This document shows, one piece after another, positions 1 through 8,174 of a stretch of DNA of 64,000 nucleotides. Below the pieces are notes generated by a model that saw only the letters and a program-made list of their open reading frames with translations, was not told the origin of the DNA and did not search any database. Both the position numbers and the translations under genes were made by a program. The stretch is from JAEUSG01 sp964590225 (GTDB taxonomy: Bacteria; Fibrobacterota; OXYB2-FULL-49-7; JAEUSG01), in the NCBI GenBank assembly GCA_964590225.1, contig CAZPWS010000012.1, positions 6,697-70,696 of the forward strand, read 5' to 3'. Each line of letters starts with the position of its first letter. Position 1 is the first letter of the stretch.

Positions 1-2
1 TA

Positions 3-422
3 TTGGATGGTTTTTGGGCAAAGGAAGGTACCTCTTTGACTGCTAACACAAACGGATGTGCGTTATTGACAAAAGAGATGGAGTATGATTTCAGTTCTGA
101 GGATTTAGATACGATTTCGCATCAATGTAATGGAAAGATAGTGTTGTATCAAAATATACCTAATCCATTCAATCCTACGACAAAGATACGCTTTTATGCC
201 AACAATACTATGCCGGAACATCAGAAGGCAAGGGTGGACATCTTCTCCGTAAAGGGGGACTTGGTAAGATCATTTAATGTGAAGATATGTGATAATAAAT
301 ATCATGAAATCAATTGGGATGGACGCAATAGAAATAATAATCAAATTGCCAATGGTGTGTACATAGTGAAACTATCTGTTGGGCAGCATAGGGACATCAT
401 CCGTGCGATATATGCGAAATAG
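3..422 (+). CDS. C-terminal part of a secreted protein with a FlgD-like/T9SS-type sorting domain (5' truncated by window)
   Basis: The window opens inside this gene, so only about the last 139 codons are visible and the true start lies upstream. The visible part carries the C-terminal Ig-like domain typical of secreted FCB-group proteins: NPFNPTT at residues 54-60, a middle strand DIFSVKGDLV, the WDGR turn, and the closing strand GVYIVKLS followed by a short basic tail. In T9SS-bearing bacteria such domains direct export and surface attachment; that role here is inferred. The catalytic or binding part of the protein is not in the window, so its function is unknown. It is the first of a run of secreted-protein genes on the plus strand. 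Confidence 0.75.
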   Translation: MDGFWAKEGTSLTANTNGCALLTKEMEYDFSSEDLDTISHQCNGKIVLYQNIPNPFNPTTKIRFYANNTMPEHQKARVDIFSVKGDLVRSFNVKICDNKYHEINWDGRNRNNNQIANGVYIVKLSVGQHRDIIRAIYAK

Positions 423-494
423 ATACTTGCAAGACGGGTAACGAAAACATTGGTGATTACCGAGAAGTTGTTTATGTTAAATGAGGTATTAAGA

Positions 495-1616
495 ATGAAG
501 AACAAGACATTTTATGCAACTATTCTTTTTTGTATAGTTTTTGTTGGTTGTGATAGAATTGTTGAACCGACAAACGAACCGTACGCTCCTGTTATTTCTT
601 TGCATCCTGTTGCGCAATCAGTTAATATTGGAAATGACATTGAATTATCAGTTGCTGCACATGGGAACCCGTCCCTTTCTTATCAGTGGTATAAAGACAG
701 CAGCAGCATTACTGCAGCACAAGAAGCAGCATATAAGATTCAGTCATCTGATTTACATGACGCTGGATACTATCATGTGGTTGTTTCAAATAGCCATGGA
801 AGTGTAAAAAGTCATGTTGCTAAGATTGTAGTAAATACAATTCCTAAAGGATTATACGGCATGAAGTGCATAATTGGTGGCACATTTGTTATGGGAGATA
901 CCGACTTTAATCACACAAAACCTTTGTCGCTCGTGTCTATTTCATCTTTTTGGATTGATTCTACAGAAGTCATACAGTCGGAATATCAGCGACTAATGGG
1001 GGTGAATCCTGCTCAATTTGTGGCCTCTGATAAGCCTGTTGAACGAGTAACATGGTATGATGCCTTACTATACTGTAATGCACGTAGTAAAGATGAGCTT
1101 CTTGATACTGTTTATTCTTATGATACTGCATTGGGTATAATCGGGAATGGTTGTTTGGACTTAACACAACTTAAAGTTAGCTGGAATACTCATGGATATA
1201 GGCTTCCAACCGAAGCCGAATGGGAGTATGCATGCAGAGCCGGGAAAAATGAGAAGTATTATTGGTCAAATACATGGAATGAAGAAGAGGCTTTTTTGTA
1301 TGGATGGGTTTATGATTCGACGAGAGGTACTCATTCGGTTGCAGCGAAAATAGCGAATAGTTTTGGCTTGTATGATATGATCGGAAATGTATGGGAGTGG
1401 TGTAATGATCGGTATGGTTCCTATGATGAGAGAGAAAAAAAAGATCCTACAGGCCCAACCAGTGGAATTGATCGTGTAGTTCGAGGCGGTTCATGGTTTA
1501 ATGACCGTATTACTTCGTCTATTTGTCGTTCAGGATATCGTGCAATCTTCGATCCTGTATGGCAAGGTAGTAACTATGGTTTTCGTGTCGTTCTAAGTAA
1601 AAAAAGGGGCATATAG
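495..1616 (+). CDS. Lipoprotein with Ig-like domain and SUMF1/FGE-fold domain
   Basis: A 373-residue protein. The ATG at 495 is chosen over the upstream in-frame GTG at 450 because it gives a lipoprotein signal (MKNKT, hydrophobic run, lipobox FVGC with Cys19). Residues about 28-115 form an Ig-like domain (Trp in SYQWY, DAGYYHV near the second cysteine position). Residues about 120-370 form a formylglycine-generating-enzyme/sulfatase-modifying (SUMF1) fold, with GGTFVMGD, the RLPTEAEWEYACRAG block, GNVWEWCND and VVRGGSW. The cysteine pair used by catalytic FGEs near the C-terminus is not recognisable: only SSICRSGYR remains. It is therefore probably a binding or structural member of the fold rather than an enzyme. 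Its TAG stop overlaps the GTG start of the next gene by one base. Confidence 0.8.
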   Translation: MKNKTFYATILFCIVFVGCDRIVEPTNEPYAPVISLHPVAQSVNIGNDIELSVAAHGNPSLSYQWYKDSSSITAAQEAAYKIQSSDLHDAGYYHVVVSNSHGSVKSHVAKIVVNTIPKGLYGMKCIIGGTFVMGDTDFNHTKPLSLVSISSFWIDSTEVIQSEYQRLMGVNPAQFVASDKPVERVTWYDALLYCNARSKDELLDTVYSYDTALGIIGNGCLDLTQLKVSWNTHGYRLPTEAEWEYACRAGKNEKYYWSNTWNEEEAFLYGWVYDSTRGTHSVAAKIANSFGLYDMIGNVWEWCNDRYGSYDEREKKDPTGPTSGIDRVVRGGSWFNDRITSSICRSGYRAIFDPVWQGSNYGFRVVLSKKRGI

Positions 1617-1784
1617 TGTACATTGTGAGACTGGTCTTAATTTCACTTTTTGTGTCCCTTTTTTTTACTGGGACTAAAATATATGCTGATACGCTTTATG
1701 CTGTGATATCGCCATGCATGGGCTTGACAGATGAACCCATAAGTAGTGCTTCCATGTACGGAGACAGTATAGGTTTTGCTATTA

Positions 1785-1817
1785 TACACACGGTCTTATA
1801 TAATTGCGCATAGTTTA
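1785..1817 (+). repeat. Left terminal inverted repeat of the IS630-family element
   Basis: This 33-bp end matches the reverse complement of 2867-2899 at 26 positions, including the conserved block ATTGCGCATA. It overlaps the 3' end of the transposase second frame, whose stop is at 1796-1798. Confidence 0.85.
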
Positions 1818-2380
1818 TGCAGTGTCTCATTTGGTTTTTTCCAACTCAACAATTGCTTTGATACAATTCTTACCAATTCAGCAAGTTCTTCAAAATGCTG
1901 ATTGTGTATGCACAGTCGTCTTAAGAGCTTCCAGGCTCGCTCTATCGGATTCAGTTCTGGGCTATAAGGCGGTAAAAACATCAACTTTATTGAATTTCGA
2001 TGTGCACGAAGCCAGTCGCCCAGTATTGCAGCATGATGCCAGCGAGCATTATCCACTACCACGATAGCTTTTTTCTTTCCTTTATTTTTGCTAACTTTCT
2101 TCAGGAAAGCCCCGAATGTCTGGGCATTAAAAACTTCACTTCTCATAGATATCAACCTTCCGTCTGCCGGATGAACTGCTCCAAAGTAGGCAATGCTTTT
2201 CCTAGTTGGAGCATGAAGAACAACAGGGTCTTTCTCTTCAGGTGGCACCCACATCGCACACCGTGACCCATGTTGCTGGAAATGACATTCATCCTCAAAC
2301 CATAACTCAATATCATCGCGTTTAGCCAATCTCTGAAGTTTTTTTATATTTCTCCTGCACTTGCGGGTCTGATTTTGCAA
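1796..2380 (-). CDS. IS630-family transposase, second frame (DDE catalytic part)
   Basis: This carries the catalytic RNase-H-like DDE domain: first acidic residue in ELWFEDECHF, second in VVVDNARWHH, and the glutamate in PELNPIERAWK. Catalysis by this triad cuts and joins element ends at TA. The natural start is probably not the ATG at 2380. Homology to typical family members begins at KKLQRLAKRDD, right after the A7 run, so the domain is expected to be made as a fusion with the first frame. No stops interrupt it. Confidence 0.85.
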   Translation of the reverse strand: MQNQTRKCRRNIKKLQRLAKRDDIELWFEDECHFQQHGSRCAMWVPPEEKDPVVLHAPTRKSIAYFGAVHPADGRLISMRSEVFNAQTFGAFLKKVSKNKGKKKAIVVVDNARWHHAAILGDWLRAHRNSIKLMFLPPYSPELNPIERAWKLLRRLCIHNQHFEELAELVRIVSKQLLSWKKPNETLHKLCAII

Positions 2381-2831
2381 TTAGCGGTCTTGGCTTTCGG
2401 CGTCGAAAGCCCATTACATGAAACATTCTACGACATTGTCGTTCTCCAAGAATAACTTTATGCTTTTTTTTCAGGTGAAAACTAAGAAGCTTTCCATCCC
2501 ATAAATTCTGAGAATATCCAAAATCTCTTGGGGATTTACGCAAATCTTTCCCTATCGATTTTTGAATACTTGAGTCCACTGCTGTGGGGCGACCAGGACG
2601 CTCCGCATCTGTTAATCCTGCAAAACCACTCTCTTCAAAACGCTTAATCCAATATTGAACAGTACGAGGACTTTGGTTGAAGAGTTCTGCTATTTCATAG
2701 CTACTCTTTCCAGAACATGCCAGAAGTATTCCGTGGAGCCTATGATCATAACGAGATTCTTCCGTTCTGACAATTTCTTGTTGTACGGCAATCTTCATTA
2801 ATTCACTGTCTCGTATCTTTAGTCTTTGCAT
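2322..2831 (-). CDS. IS630-family transposase, first frame (HTH DNA-binding part)
   Basis: A 169-residue product carrying the helix-turn-helix part of an IS630 transposase: YEIAELFNQSPRTVQYWIKRF around residues 45-65 recognises the element ends, and the GLTDAERPGRP linker is typical of the family. The frame runs to a stop shortly after PRPLIAKSDPQVQEKYKK. Family members normally continue directly into the DDE domain at this point, and here that domain lies in the +1 frame (1796-2380). The overlap contains a run of seven A on the coding strand (T7 at 2339-2345). A fused product would arise by slippage there, or an A has been gained and the gene is broken. Confidence 0.85.
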   Translation of the reverse strand: MQRLKIRDSELMKIAVQQEIVRTEESRYDHRLHGILLACSGKSSYEIAELFNQSPRTVQYWIKRFEESGFAGLTDAERPGRPTAVDSSIQKSIGKDLRKSPRDFGYSQNLWDGKLLSFHLKKKHKVILGERQCRRMFHVMGFRRRKPRPLIAKSDPQVQEKYKKTSEIG

Positions 2832-2866
2832 AAAGCCTCCTTCTATCTATAAGATAGAATAGAGGT

Positions 2867-2899
2867 TATATTATGCGCAATAATTTATGTCCGCGTGTA
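2867..2899 (-). repeat. Right terminal inverted repeat of the IS630-family element
   Basis: Partner of the repeat at 1785-1817. It lies upstream of the transposase start at 2831 and is followed by the duplicated TA at 2900-2901. Confidence 0.85.
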
Positions 2900-4318
2900 T
2901 AGTAATATTTCGAGTGATCGTGATTTGGGATATCTTACGACAAATGATGAGGATCCAACAGCTGTCAATGCTTTTAAAGTTTTCTATGCTATGAAGCAAG
3001 GCATTGATTTTCTTGATGACCATGGTGGGCAACCACGACATTACATAAGGTGCTTTTATCCTGGCTCAGGCAATTTTTTTCAGCCGTCGATTATTCCCGA
3101 GTCATATTTTTCAATAGCAGCCGGAAGTTATGCATATGGTTCCACTGTTCTTCATGAATTAGGGCATGCAGTTATGTGGTATCAGATGGGGGAATGGAGT
3201 CCAGCTGAAGGACATTCTCATTGGCTTCATGAAGTTTCAACACGTGAGTTTGCGTTTATGGAAGGATGGCCCACATTTTTTTCAATGTGTGTAAAGAATG
3301 ATCCGGCATATGTCGAAGAAAGTGGTTACAGAGTACAACTGGAATATGGTGGGTGTTATGATCCTCTTGGCTGGATGCACAATGACCAGCTTTCATATGG
3401 TGATGCTTGTGAAGGTAGGGTTATTACTGCCCTGTGGGATCTGTATGACTCATTTAATGAAAGCTCACCAGCTGATGACCCATCATTAATCCAGCCGCTG
3501 GGGATTAATTGCTATTTAAATAATTCATATGTCGCCTATGATGTCAATTTTGGTCCTGCACAAGACTACTATAGCGGTGGCAGTAATTTCTTTACCAGAA
3601 CATGGTGTAATATGTATAATAATCATGTACATAATCTACAAGAATTGTATGACAATTATAAAAACACTATTTCTTCAGAAGCAAGAGCTCAAGCATTGCA
3701 GTCCTTAAAGAATAACACCATAGATTATTATCCGGTTGATTTGACTTATAGTGGTACTACATTTTCTGGTGTAGAGAGAATTCAAGCTAAGAATTCTGTC
3801 ACAATAAGTTCAAGTTGCTTTAGCGCTTCCGCAAAAATAATTATAGAGTGTAACAATTCGATTTCGATATTGCCAGGGACTTCGATATTAGAGAATTCAA
3901 ATGTATCTCTTGGTTCTGTTAATAAATTTTCTTGCATTCAAGGTCCATTGGCAAAAGAAATTACTCTTGAGGATAATTTCAATGAAGATTCAGATTTGAT
4001 CGCTTTTGACAAAAAGAATTTTGCTGAAGTAAGCGCACTAACGATATGCCCAAATCCGTTTAACCCTTCAACAACAATAAAATTTACAATACCATTTCGA
4101 AAAAATGATTATGGTGACGTCCTCATTCGGTTGAACATATACAATGTTCAAGGAAAATTGATTAAAAGTTTGCTGAATAATAATAAAATGGTTGCTGGGG
4201 TCTACCAAATACCATGGGATGGTCGTGACGATTCTGGTGCAACAGTATCGGCCGGAATATATTTATGTCATTTATCTTATAGTAATATTAGGACTGTATC
4301 TTTACTGATACTCAATAA

Positions 4319-4756
4319 ATGAAATTATATTGTGCATTGTATTTGATTCTTATGTTGTTTTATGCATGCAACGAAAATGGTGCTGTTTGTATACCTCCAA
4401 AAGGTGATCGCAATTTTATTTTGCATGTAGAATACTCAAAAGAAAGAAATATTGCCGTTGGCGACCAAATAACTTTGGATATACAAATTACACCTGATTG
4501 GGCCGCTTTTGTTCCAGAAACCACCGTGATAGTTACAACAAAATTAAAGTTGACAAATAGCACAACGACTAAGGGTTTTCAGATAGAGCAAGGTTTTGAT
4601 TCCTCTTGGATATCGATTTTTAGGAGAGATACGATCGTATCATATTCGACAAGAATTCGAGCCATTAGCAAGGGGAAATGGGAATTGATAGTTAATTCAC
4701 TCGATTCCTTAAAGCTGTTTGGAGGTCTTTCTTATAAAATATTGGAAGTAGATTAA
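4319..4756 (+). CDS. Hypothetical lipoprotein
   Basis: A 145-residue protein not recognised as a known family. The N-terminus is a lipoprotein signal with lipobox LFYAC (Cys17). The rest is beta-rich (ITLDIQITPDW, TVIVTTKLKLTNS) and may be a small Ig-like or transglutaminase-associated type fold, but no diagnostic motif is visible. Its ATG overlaps the stop of the interrupted metallopeptidase gene (ATGA), so the two were presumably translated together. The insertion sequence upstream may have polar effects on it. Confidence 0.6.
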   Translation: MKLYCALYLILMLFYACNENGAVCIPPKGDRNFILHVEYSKERNIAVGDQITLDIQITPDWAAFVPETTVIVTTKLKLTNSTTTKGFQIEQGFDSSWISIFRRDTIVSYSTRIRAISKGKWELIVNSLDSLKLFGGLSYKILEVD

Positions 4757-4793
4757 ATATGCGGATTTTCATAAGATTGATAAAGGATCAAAA

Positions 4794-5318
4794 ATGTTGA
4801 CCAAGAATAGTTCAGTTTTACTGTGCTCTGTTGTTTTTCTGTCTGGTGTTTTCTTTCAAAACTGTTCGGAAAGGGAACAAAAGCCACTATCGCCGGAAGA
4901 GATAGACTATTCTGATAGCGCTTATCAGTTTTCGTTGCGTGTTATTGAAACATATTTAACCGCAGACTCCTCACTATTTAGAACTTATTTAGCCGATACC
5001 ATTTATACCCTTGATGACGATACTCCATTTCTTAGTGACACGATGCAATTAACCAGTATTTTTTCTATAGTCAGAGACTATTCCATATATACAATTGATG
5101 ATTATTTGAATACATACGATCCTGAAGTCCACTATAAAGACAGCATATTTAGTCATTTTGATTCCACACTGTCAACTTGGTCGATTAGTATGCATGATTA
5201 CATTTTTGTTGGCAACAGGCTTAAGGCGGATAAAACAGAGTTGATCTGGAGCGATTTGCTTGTGTTTGTTGTTACGAAAAAAGATGGATTTTGGAAATTA
5301 AAAGCTTTTTCAGGATGA
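4794..5318 (+). CDS. Hypothetical lipoprotein
   Basis: A 174-residue protein of unknown family. It begins with a hydrophobic signal segment and a possible lipobox (FFQNC, Cys24), then a charged, tyrosine- and aspartate-rich domain. Phrases such as YQFSLRVIETYLTADSS and a C-terminal KDGFWKLKAFSG resemble NTF2-like or DUF4440-type small alpha+beta domains, which often end in a tryptophan-lysine-leucine strand; this resemblance is only suggestive. A GGATCA purine stretch precedes the ATG. It lies between two secreted-protein genes in the same direction. Confidence 0.6.
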   Translation: MLTKNSSVLLCSVVFLSGVFFQNCSEREQKPLSPEEIDYSDSAYQFSLRVIETYLTADSSLFRTYLADTIYTLDDDTPFLSDTMQLTSIFSIVRDYSIYTIDDYLNTYDPEVHYKDSIFSHFDSTLSTWSISMHDYIFVGNRLKADKTELIWSDLLVFVVTKKDGFWKLKAFSG

Positions 5319-5322
5319 ATAA

Positions 5323-6048
5323 TTGATAACAAAATATTCATCACTACCTTTCAAGGTTATATTTACTTTGCTTGCAGTTGAAGGACGAGCAGATATTTTT
5401 TTTCCAGTTTATCCACCGTGTGTTTTATTAGAAGATGATGGAGTCGATAGCATACTTCCATATAAAGATAGTTTTGAATTTGCAATAAATGGCGACACTT
5501 TAAGTTTTGCGGGTAAGATCACTATGCATTGCTGCGGTAGCCATTTTATACGGCAATATTTAAGTGGAGATACTTTGTTCTTTCAACGAGTTGACACAGG
5601 TAATATTTGTCGGTGTTACTGCATGTACAATTTTTCATTAGAGATTACAAACTGTACATTTCAAAGATATCGTGTCATTTTGCTTCCAACGGATAACTTG
5701 CCAACCTTGGATACTTTGATTGATATGACAACAAATATTGAACGAGGGGAAAATATAGATAATAAAGATTGTTTTGCTCATTGGCTGAAGTGTAACCCCA
5801 ACCCATTCAGCCCCCAAACTACAATTACCTTTTCGGGCACACAGGATAGGGAGGCGGTCAAGCTAAACATTATTGATCCAACTGGTCGAGTTGTAAGAAC
5901 GATGTCGGGTAGTGCAAATGGCGGTAAGGTTTCGTATGTCTGGGATGGAACTGATCAAAACAGGAAAGCGCTAGCAAGGGGAGTTTATGTTGCAAATGTG
6001 GTTAGCAAAGGTGTAAACATGAAGAAGCTTCTGGTGCTAACGAGGTGA
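5323..6048 (+). CDS. Secreted protein of unknown function with C-terminal sorting domain
   Basis: A 241-residue protein. A TTG at 5323 is the most upstream usable start and gives a weak signal-like hydrophobic segment (FKVIFTLLAVEGRA), so the start is uncertain. The middle (about residues 30-150) has several cysteines (HCCGSH, CRCYC) and is not recognised. The last 84 residues are a sorting domain (NPNPFSPQTTI, VSYVWDGTD, ARGVYVANV) encoded by a 255-nt block repeated almost verbatim in two downstream genes. It is spaced 4 bp from the previous gene. Confidence 0.6.
   Translation: MITKYSSLPFKVIFTLLAVEGRADIFFPVYPPCVLLEDDGVDSILPYKDSFEFAINGDTLSFAGKITMHCCGSHFIRQYLSGDTLFFQRVDTGNICRCYCMYNFSLEITNCTFQRYRVILLPTDNLPTLDTLIDMTTNIERGENIDNKDCFAHWLKCNPNPFSPQTTITFSGTQDREAVKLNIIDPTGRVVRTMSGSANGGKVSYVWDGTDQNRKALARGVYVANVVSKGVNMKKLLVLTR
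5794..6048 (+). repeat. 255-nt sorting-domain cassette, copy 1
   Basis: This block starts at AACCCCAACCC and runs to the stop codon. It is the same length and nearly the same sequence as 6784-7038 and 7877-8131, while the upstream halves of the three genes are unrelated. An internal tract (AGTGCAAATGGCGGTAAGG onward) is identical in all three. Confidence 0.9.
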
Positions 6049-6054
6049 TATAGA

Positions 6055-7038
6055 GTGAAGAAACAAATAATAATGTATGAGATGCTTATAATCATAGGTA
6101 TGATGGTGGTAAGCTTAGTGTTTTCTGAACCTCAATATCGTTATTATGTTTTTCTTACCGATTCTTCTCTAAATATCATCGAAAAACGGGTAACTATAAT
6201 AGATTCAAATCGATTTGCCTCTGATGCTGAGTTCAGGTCCAATGCAATACCTTATATGGCTGTCAAGTCAATTGAATTTATTGGCGATACTGTAGCACAT
6301 GGCTTGCTACTTTCGGGTAGAGCTGAACCAACAGATCCTGGGAATCGCGGTTTTTTTACAAGAATGTATCCCTGTTCAATTCTGGTTAACCTTTTTGATG
6401 ATGCCATGACTCCTGGTGGTTATCACTCATACTTTTTTTATGGAGACAGTGTATCAAGGAAAAGTGGATTGGATACCATAAAGCCTAATGATTACATGAT
6501 GGTAAAGCAGTCAGAATGGAGTAATGATACAGTAATTACCGCAAATGAAAAAAATTCGCTATCATCCATTTTGTCTGATATGGATATTGTAGCATTACAG
6601 GACTATTCGCTAATTATTTACATATACAAACACTCCTTTTCTAATTGGGATAATTACCAACGAGATACTTCACTTGGATTAACCGTTGTGCGTTATCTCG
6701 TTTTTGTATGTCATGAGCTATCAATTCAGCTCTCAACAGTAGAAAAAAAAGATGGAGGATATGGCGTACAAAGAATTCTGGTAAACCCCAATCCATTCAG
6801 TCTCAAAACTACAATTACCTTTTCGGGCACACAGGACAGGGAGTCGGTCAAGCTAAACATTATAGATCCAACTGGTCGAGTTGTAAGATCGATGTCGGGT
6901 AGTGCAAATGGCGGTAAGGTTTCGTATGTCTGGGATGGAACTGATAAAAATGGGAAAGCGCTGGCAAGGGGAGTTTATGTTGCAAATGTTGTTGGCAAAG
7001 GTGTAAACATGAAGAAGTTGTTGGTGTTGACTAAGTGA
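6055..7038 (+). CDS. Secreted protein of unknown function with C-terminal sorting domain
   Basis: A 327-residue protein starting at a GTG 6 bp after the previous stop. A signal peptide is clear (MKKQ then a hydrophobic run ending VVSLVFSEP). The N-terminal roughly 240 residues match nothing I recognise and are unlike the neighbours. The last 84 residues are the shared sorting domain (NPNPFSLKTTI, YVWDGTDKNGKALARGVYV), differing from the neighbours at only a few positions. It is probably exported to the cell surface by the same route as the flanking proteins. Confidence 0.68.
   Translation: MKKQIIMYEMLIIIGMMVVSLVFSEPQYRYYVFLTDSSLNIIEKRVTIIDSNRFASDAEFRSNAIPYMAVKSIEFIGDTVAHGLLLSGRAEPTDPGNRGFFTRMYPCSILVNLFDDAMTPGGYHSYFFYGDSVSRKSGLDTIKPNDYMMVKQSEWSNDTVITANEKNSLSSILSDMDIVALQDYSLIIYIYKHSFSNWDNYQRDTSLGLTVVRYLVFVCHELSIQLSTVEKKDGGYGVQRILVNPNPFSLKTTITFSGTQDRESVKLNIIDPTGRVVRSMSGSANGGKVSYVWDGTDKNGKALARGVYVANVVGKGVNMKKLLVLTK
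6784..7038 (+). repeat. 255-nt sorting-domain cassette, copy 2
   Basis: Second copy of the 84-codon-plus-stop 3' cassette. It shares silent-site identity with the flanking copies, indicating recent duplication or gene conversion rather than protein-level selection alone. Confidence 0.9.
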
Positions 7039-7064
7039 CTGGTCTTTCATTGTTCGAATGTTGA

Positions 7065-7280
7065 CTGCAATGTTACGCTTACAAATGGAGTATTGGTGTT
7101 TGTGCGTCTAATAGTCAGCTTATTAGAACACTCGTTGATGGGGTGCTTCTATCAGGAAAGCATGGTTGTTTTTGGGATGGTAAAGATGGATTTGGTAACA
7201 CTGTTTCGACAGGTTTGTACATTGCACGCATAAAAATGGATCGTAAGATAATTATGCGTAATTTAGTATTTGTAAAGTAG
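7065..7280 (+). pseudogene. Relic of a C-terminal sorting domain
   Basis: A 71-codon open stretch without a start codon or signal peptide. It ends in the second half of a FlgD-like sorting domain: LIRTLVDG, then CFWDGKDGFGNTV, then STGLYIARIK and a basic tail before TAG. The upstream frame closes at a TGA at 7062. It differs in sequence from the 255-nt cassette of its neighbours, so it is the remnant of a different secreted-protein gene whose 5' part has been lost. It fills most of the gap between 7038 and 7328. Confidence 0.65.
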
Positions 7281-7327
7281 ATCGATATGTTTTTATTTCA
7301 TGTTTTTAAAACGATAGGAGGAGAAAC

Positions 7328-8131
7328 ATGACCGAAATAATCTCCAAATTAGTTTTATTCCTTGTTTTTTTGTCCACTTCTGTTGTGTCTCAGGCAATTC
7401 CTTTTAGCATAGATAAGGACACGGTTAGCGCATGTGATGGGCGTTGTAATTCTGATTCTTTTACCATAGTAAATCAAAGCACTGTTGAATCATTAAAATT
7501 TGATTCGCTTTCATTCAAAATGTATTCGGATTTTTTACCTGACCTTCTTGATAATTGGTTGGTTACTTTTGGCTATATAGGCGGCTCTAATTTTCTTGAA
7601 TACCATATTCATGCCAGTTCATCGCTGTACATATCATCATATTATGGTGCTGACTCTGCAGCTCTGACATTATTGCCTGGTGGTTCGCTTGTTTTCAATT
7701 ATATATATCTAGCGAGAGTAATTTGTTATTTCTCAAACGAAGAAAGTTTTCTTATAGTCAAGTTTCATAAAGGTGGTTTTGTTGATAGTATTGTTATTGT
7801 TGGAACAAATAATAGTTGGTGCTATGACAACAATGAAAAAATTAACAATGGGATAAAAGCACAAAGCATTGTGATCAACCCCAATCCATTCAGTCCCCAA
7901 ACTACAATTTCTTTCTCGGGCGCACTGGATAGAGCGCCGGTGAAGCTCAATATCATCGATCCAGCCGGTCGGATTGTAAGAACGATGTCGGGTAGTGCAA
8001 ATGGCGGTAAGGTTTCGTATGTCTGGGATGGAACTGACCAAAACAGGAAAGCGTTGGCAAGGGGAGTTTATGTTGCAAATGTGGTTGGCAAAGGTGTAAA
8101 TGTAAAGAAGCTTCTGGTGCTAACGAGGTGA
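7328..8131 (+). CDS. Secreted protein of unknown function with C-terminal sorting domain
   Basis: A 267-residue protein with a strong ribosome-binding site (AGGAGGAG) ahead of the ATG. The signal peptide ends near SVVSQA. The N-terminal domain (about residues 25-175) is beta-rich with DTVSACDGRCNSDSFTIVN, resembling a conserved choice-of-anchor-like or Ig-like segment, but no family is certain. The last 84 residues are the third copy of the shared sorting cassette (NPNPFSPQTTISF, WDGTDQNRKALARGVYV). It ends the secreted-protein run and is convergent with the HEAT-repeat gene. Confidence 0.68.
   Translation: MTEIISKLVLFLVFLSTSVVSQAIPFSIDKDTVSACDGRCNSDSFTIVNQSTVESLKFDSLSFKMYSDFLPDLLDNWLVTFGYIGGSNFLEYHIHASSSLYISSYYGADSAALTLLPGGSLVFNYIYLARVICYFSNEESFLIVKFHKGGFVDSIVIVGTNNSWCYDNNEKINNGIKAQSIVINPNPFSPQTTISFSGALDRAPVKLNIIDPAGRIVRTMSGSANGGKVSYVWDGTDQNRKALARGVYVANVVGKGVNVKKLLVLTR
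7877..8131 (+). repeat. 255-nt sorting-domain cassette, copy 3
   Basis: Third copy. It is slightly more divergent in its first third (GCACTGGATAGAGCGCCGG) but shares the identical central tract with the other two. Confidence 0.9.
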
Positions 8132-8134
8132 TTT

Positions 8135-8163
8135 GGCTCTATATCTTTAACAATTAAAGAGCC
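8135..8163. terminator. Possible weak bidirectional terminator
   Basis: Inverted repeat GGCTCT / AGAGCC with a 17-nt loop in the 43-bp gap between two convergent genes. There is no convincing T-tract, so this is only a candidate. Confidence 0.25.
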
Positions 8164-8174
8164 TATTGGCTGAT

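Larger units (their letters stand above)
1785..2899 (-). mobile_element. IS630-family insertion sequence, 1,115 bp
   Basis: The element is bounded by imperfect terminal inverted repeats (1785-1817 and 2867-2899, 26 of 33 positions matching, both beginning TACAC). It is flanked by a duplicated TA (1783-1784 and 2900-2901), the target-site signature of the IS630/Tc1/mariner group. It encodes a two-frame transposase on the minus strand. Length, target choice and DDE motifs all fit IS630. Both reading frames are free of internal stops, so the copy looks recent. It lies in opposite orientation to the metallopeptidase gene it splits. Confidence 0.92.
1616..4322 (+). pseudogene. Secreted zinc metallopeptidase with C-terminal sorting domain, interrupted by an IS630-family element
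   Basis: The gene is in two pieces: 1616-1784 (GTG start, signal peptide, 56 codons) and 2902-4322. Joining 1784 to 2902, which removes the insertion sequence plus one copy of the TA target, gives one uninterrupted 529-residue frame (GFAI then SNISSD). The HELGH metal-binding motif then falls at residues 141-145, consistent with a gluzincin-like metallopeptidase. The C-terminus holds the sorting domain: NPFNPSTTI, IPWDGRD, AGIYLCHLS. The protein was presumably secreted and surface-exposed. As sequenced, the first 56 codons run into the element. The downstream part has an internal GTG but no signal peptide, so the gene is most likely non-functional. Its stop overlaps the next start (ATGA at 4319). 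Confidence 0.85.

Noticed and set aside
495..1616. Active formylglycine-generating enzyme activating a sulfatase
   Set aside because: The C-terminal cysteine pair needed for catalysis is not present and no sulfatase gene (CxPSR) lies in the window.
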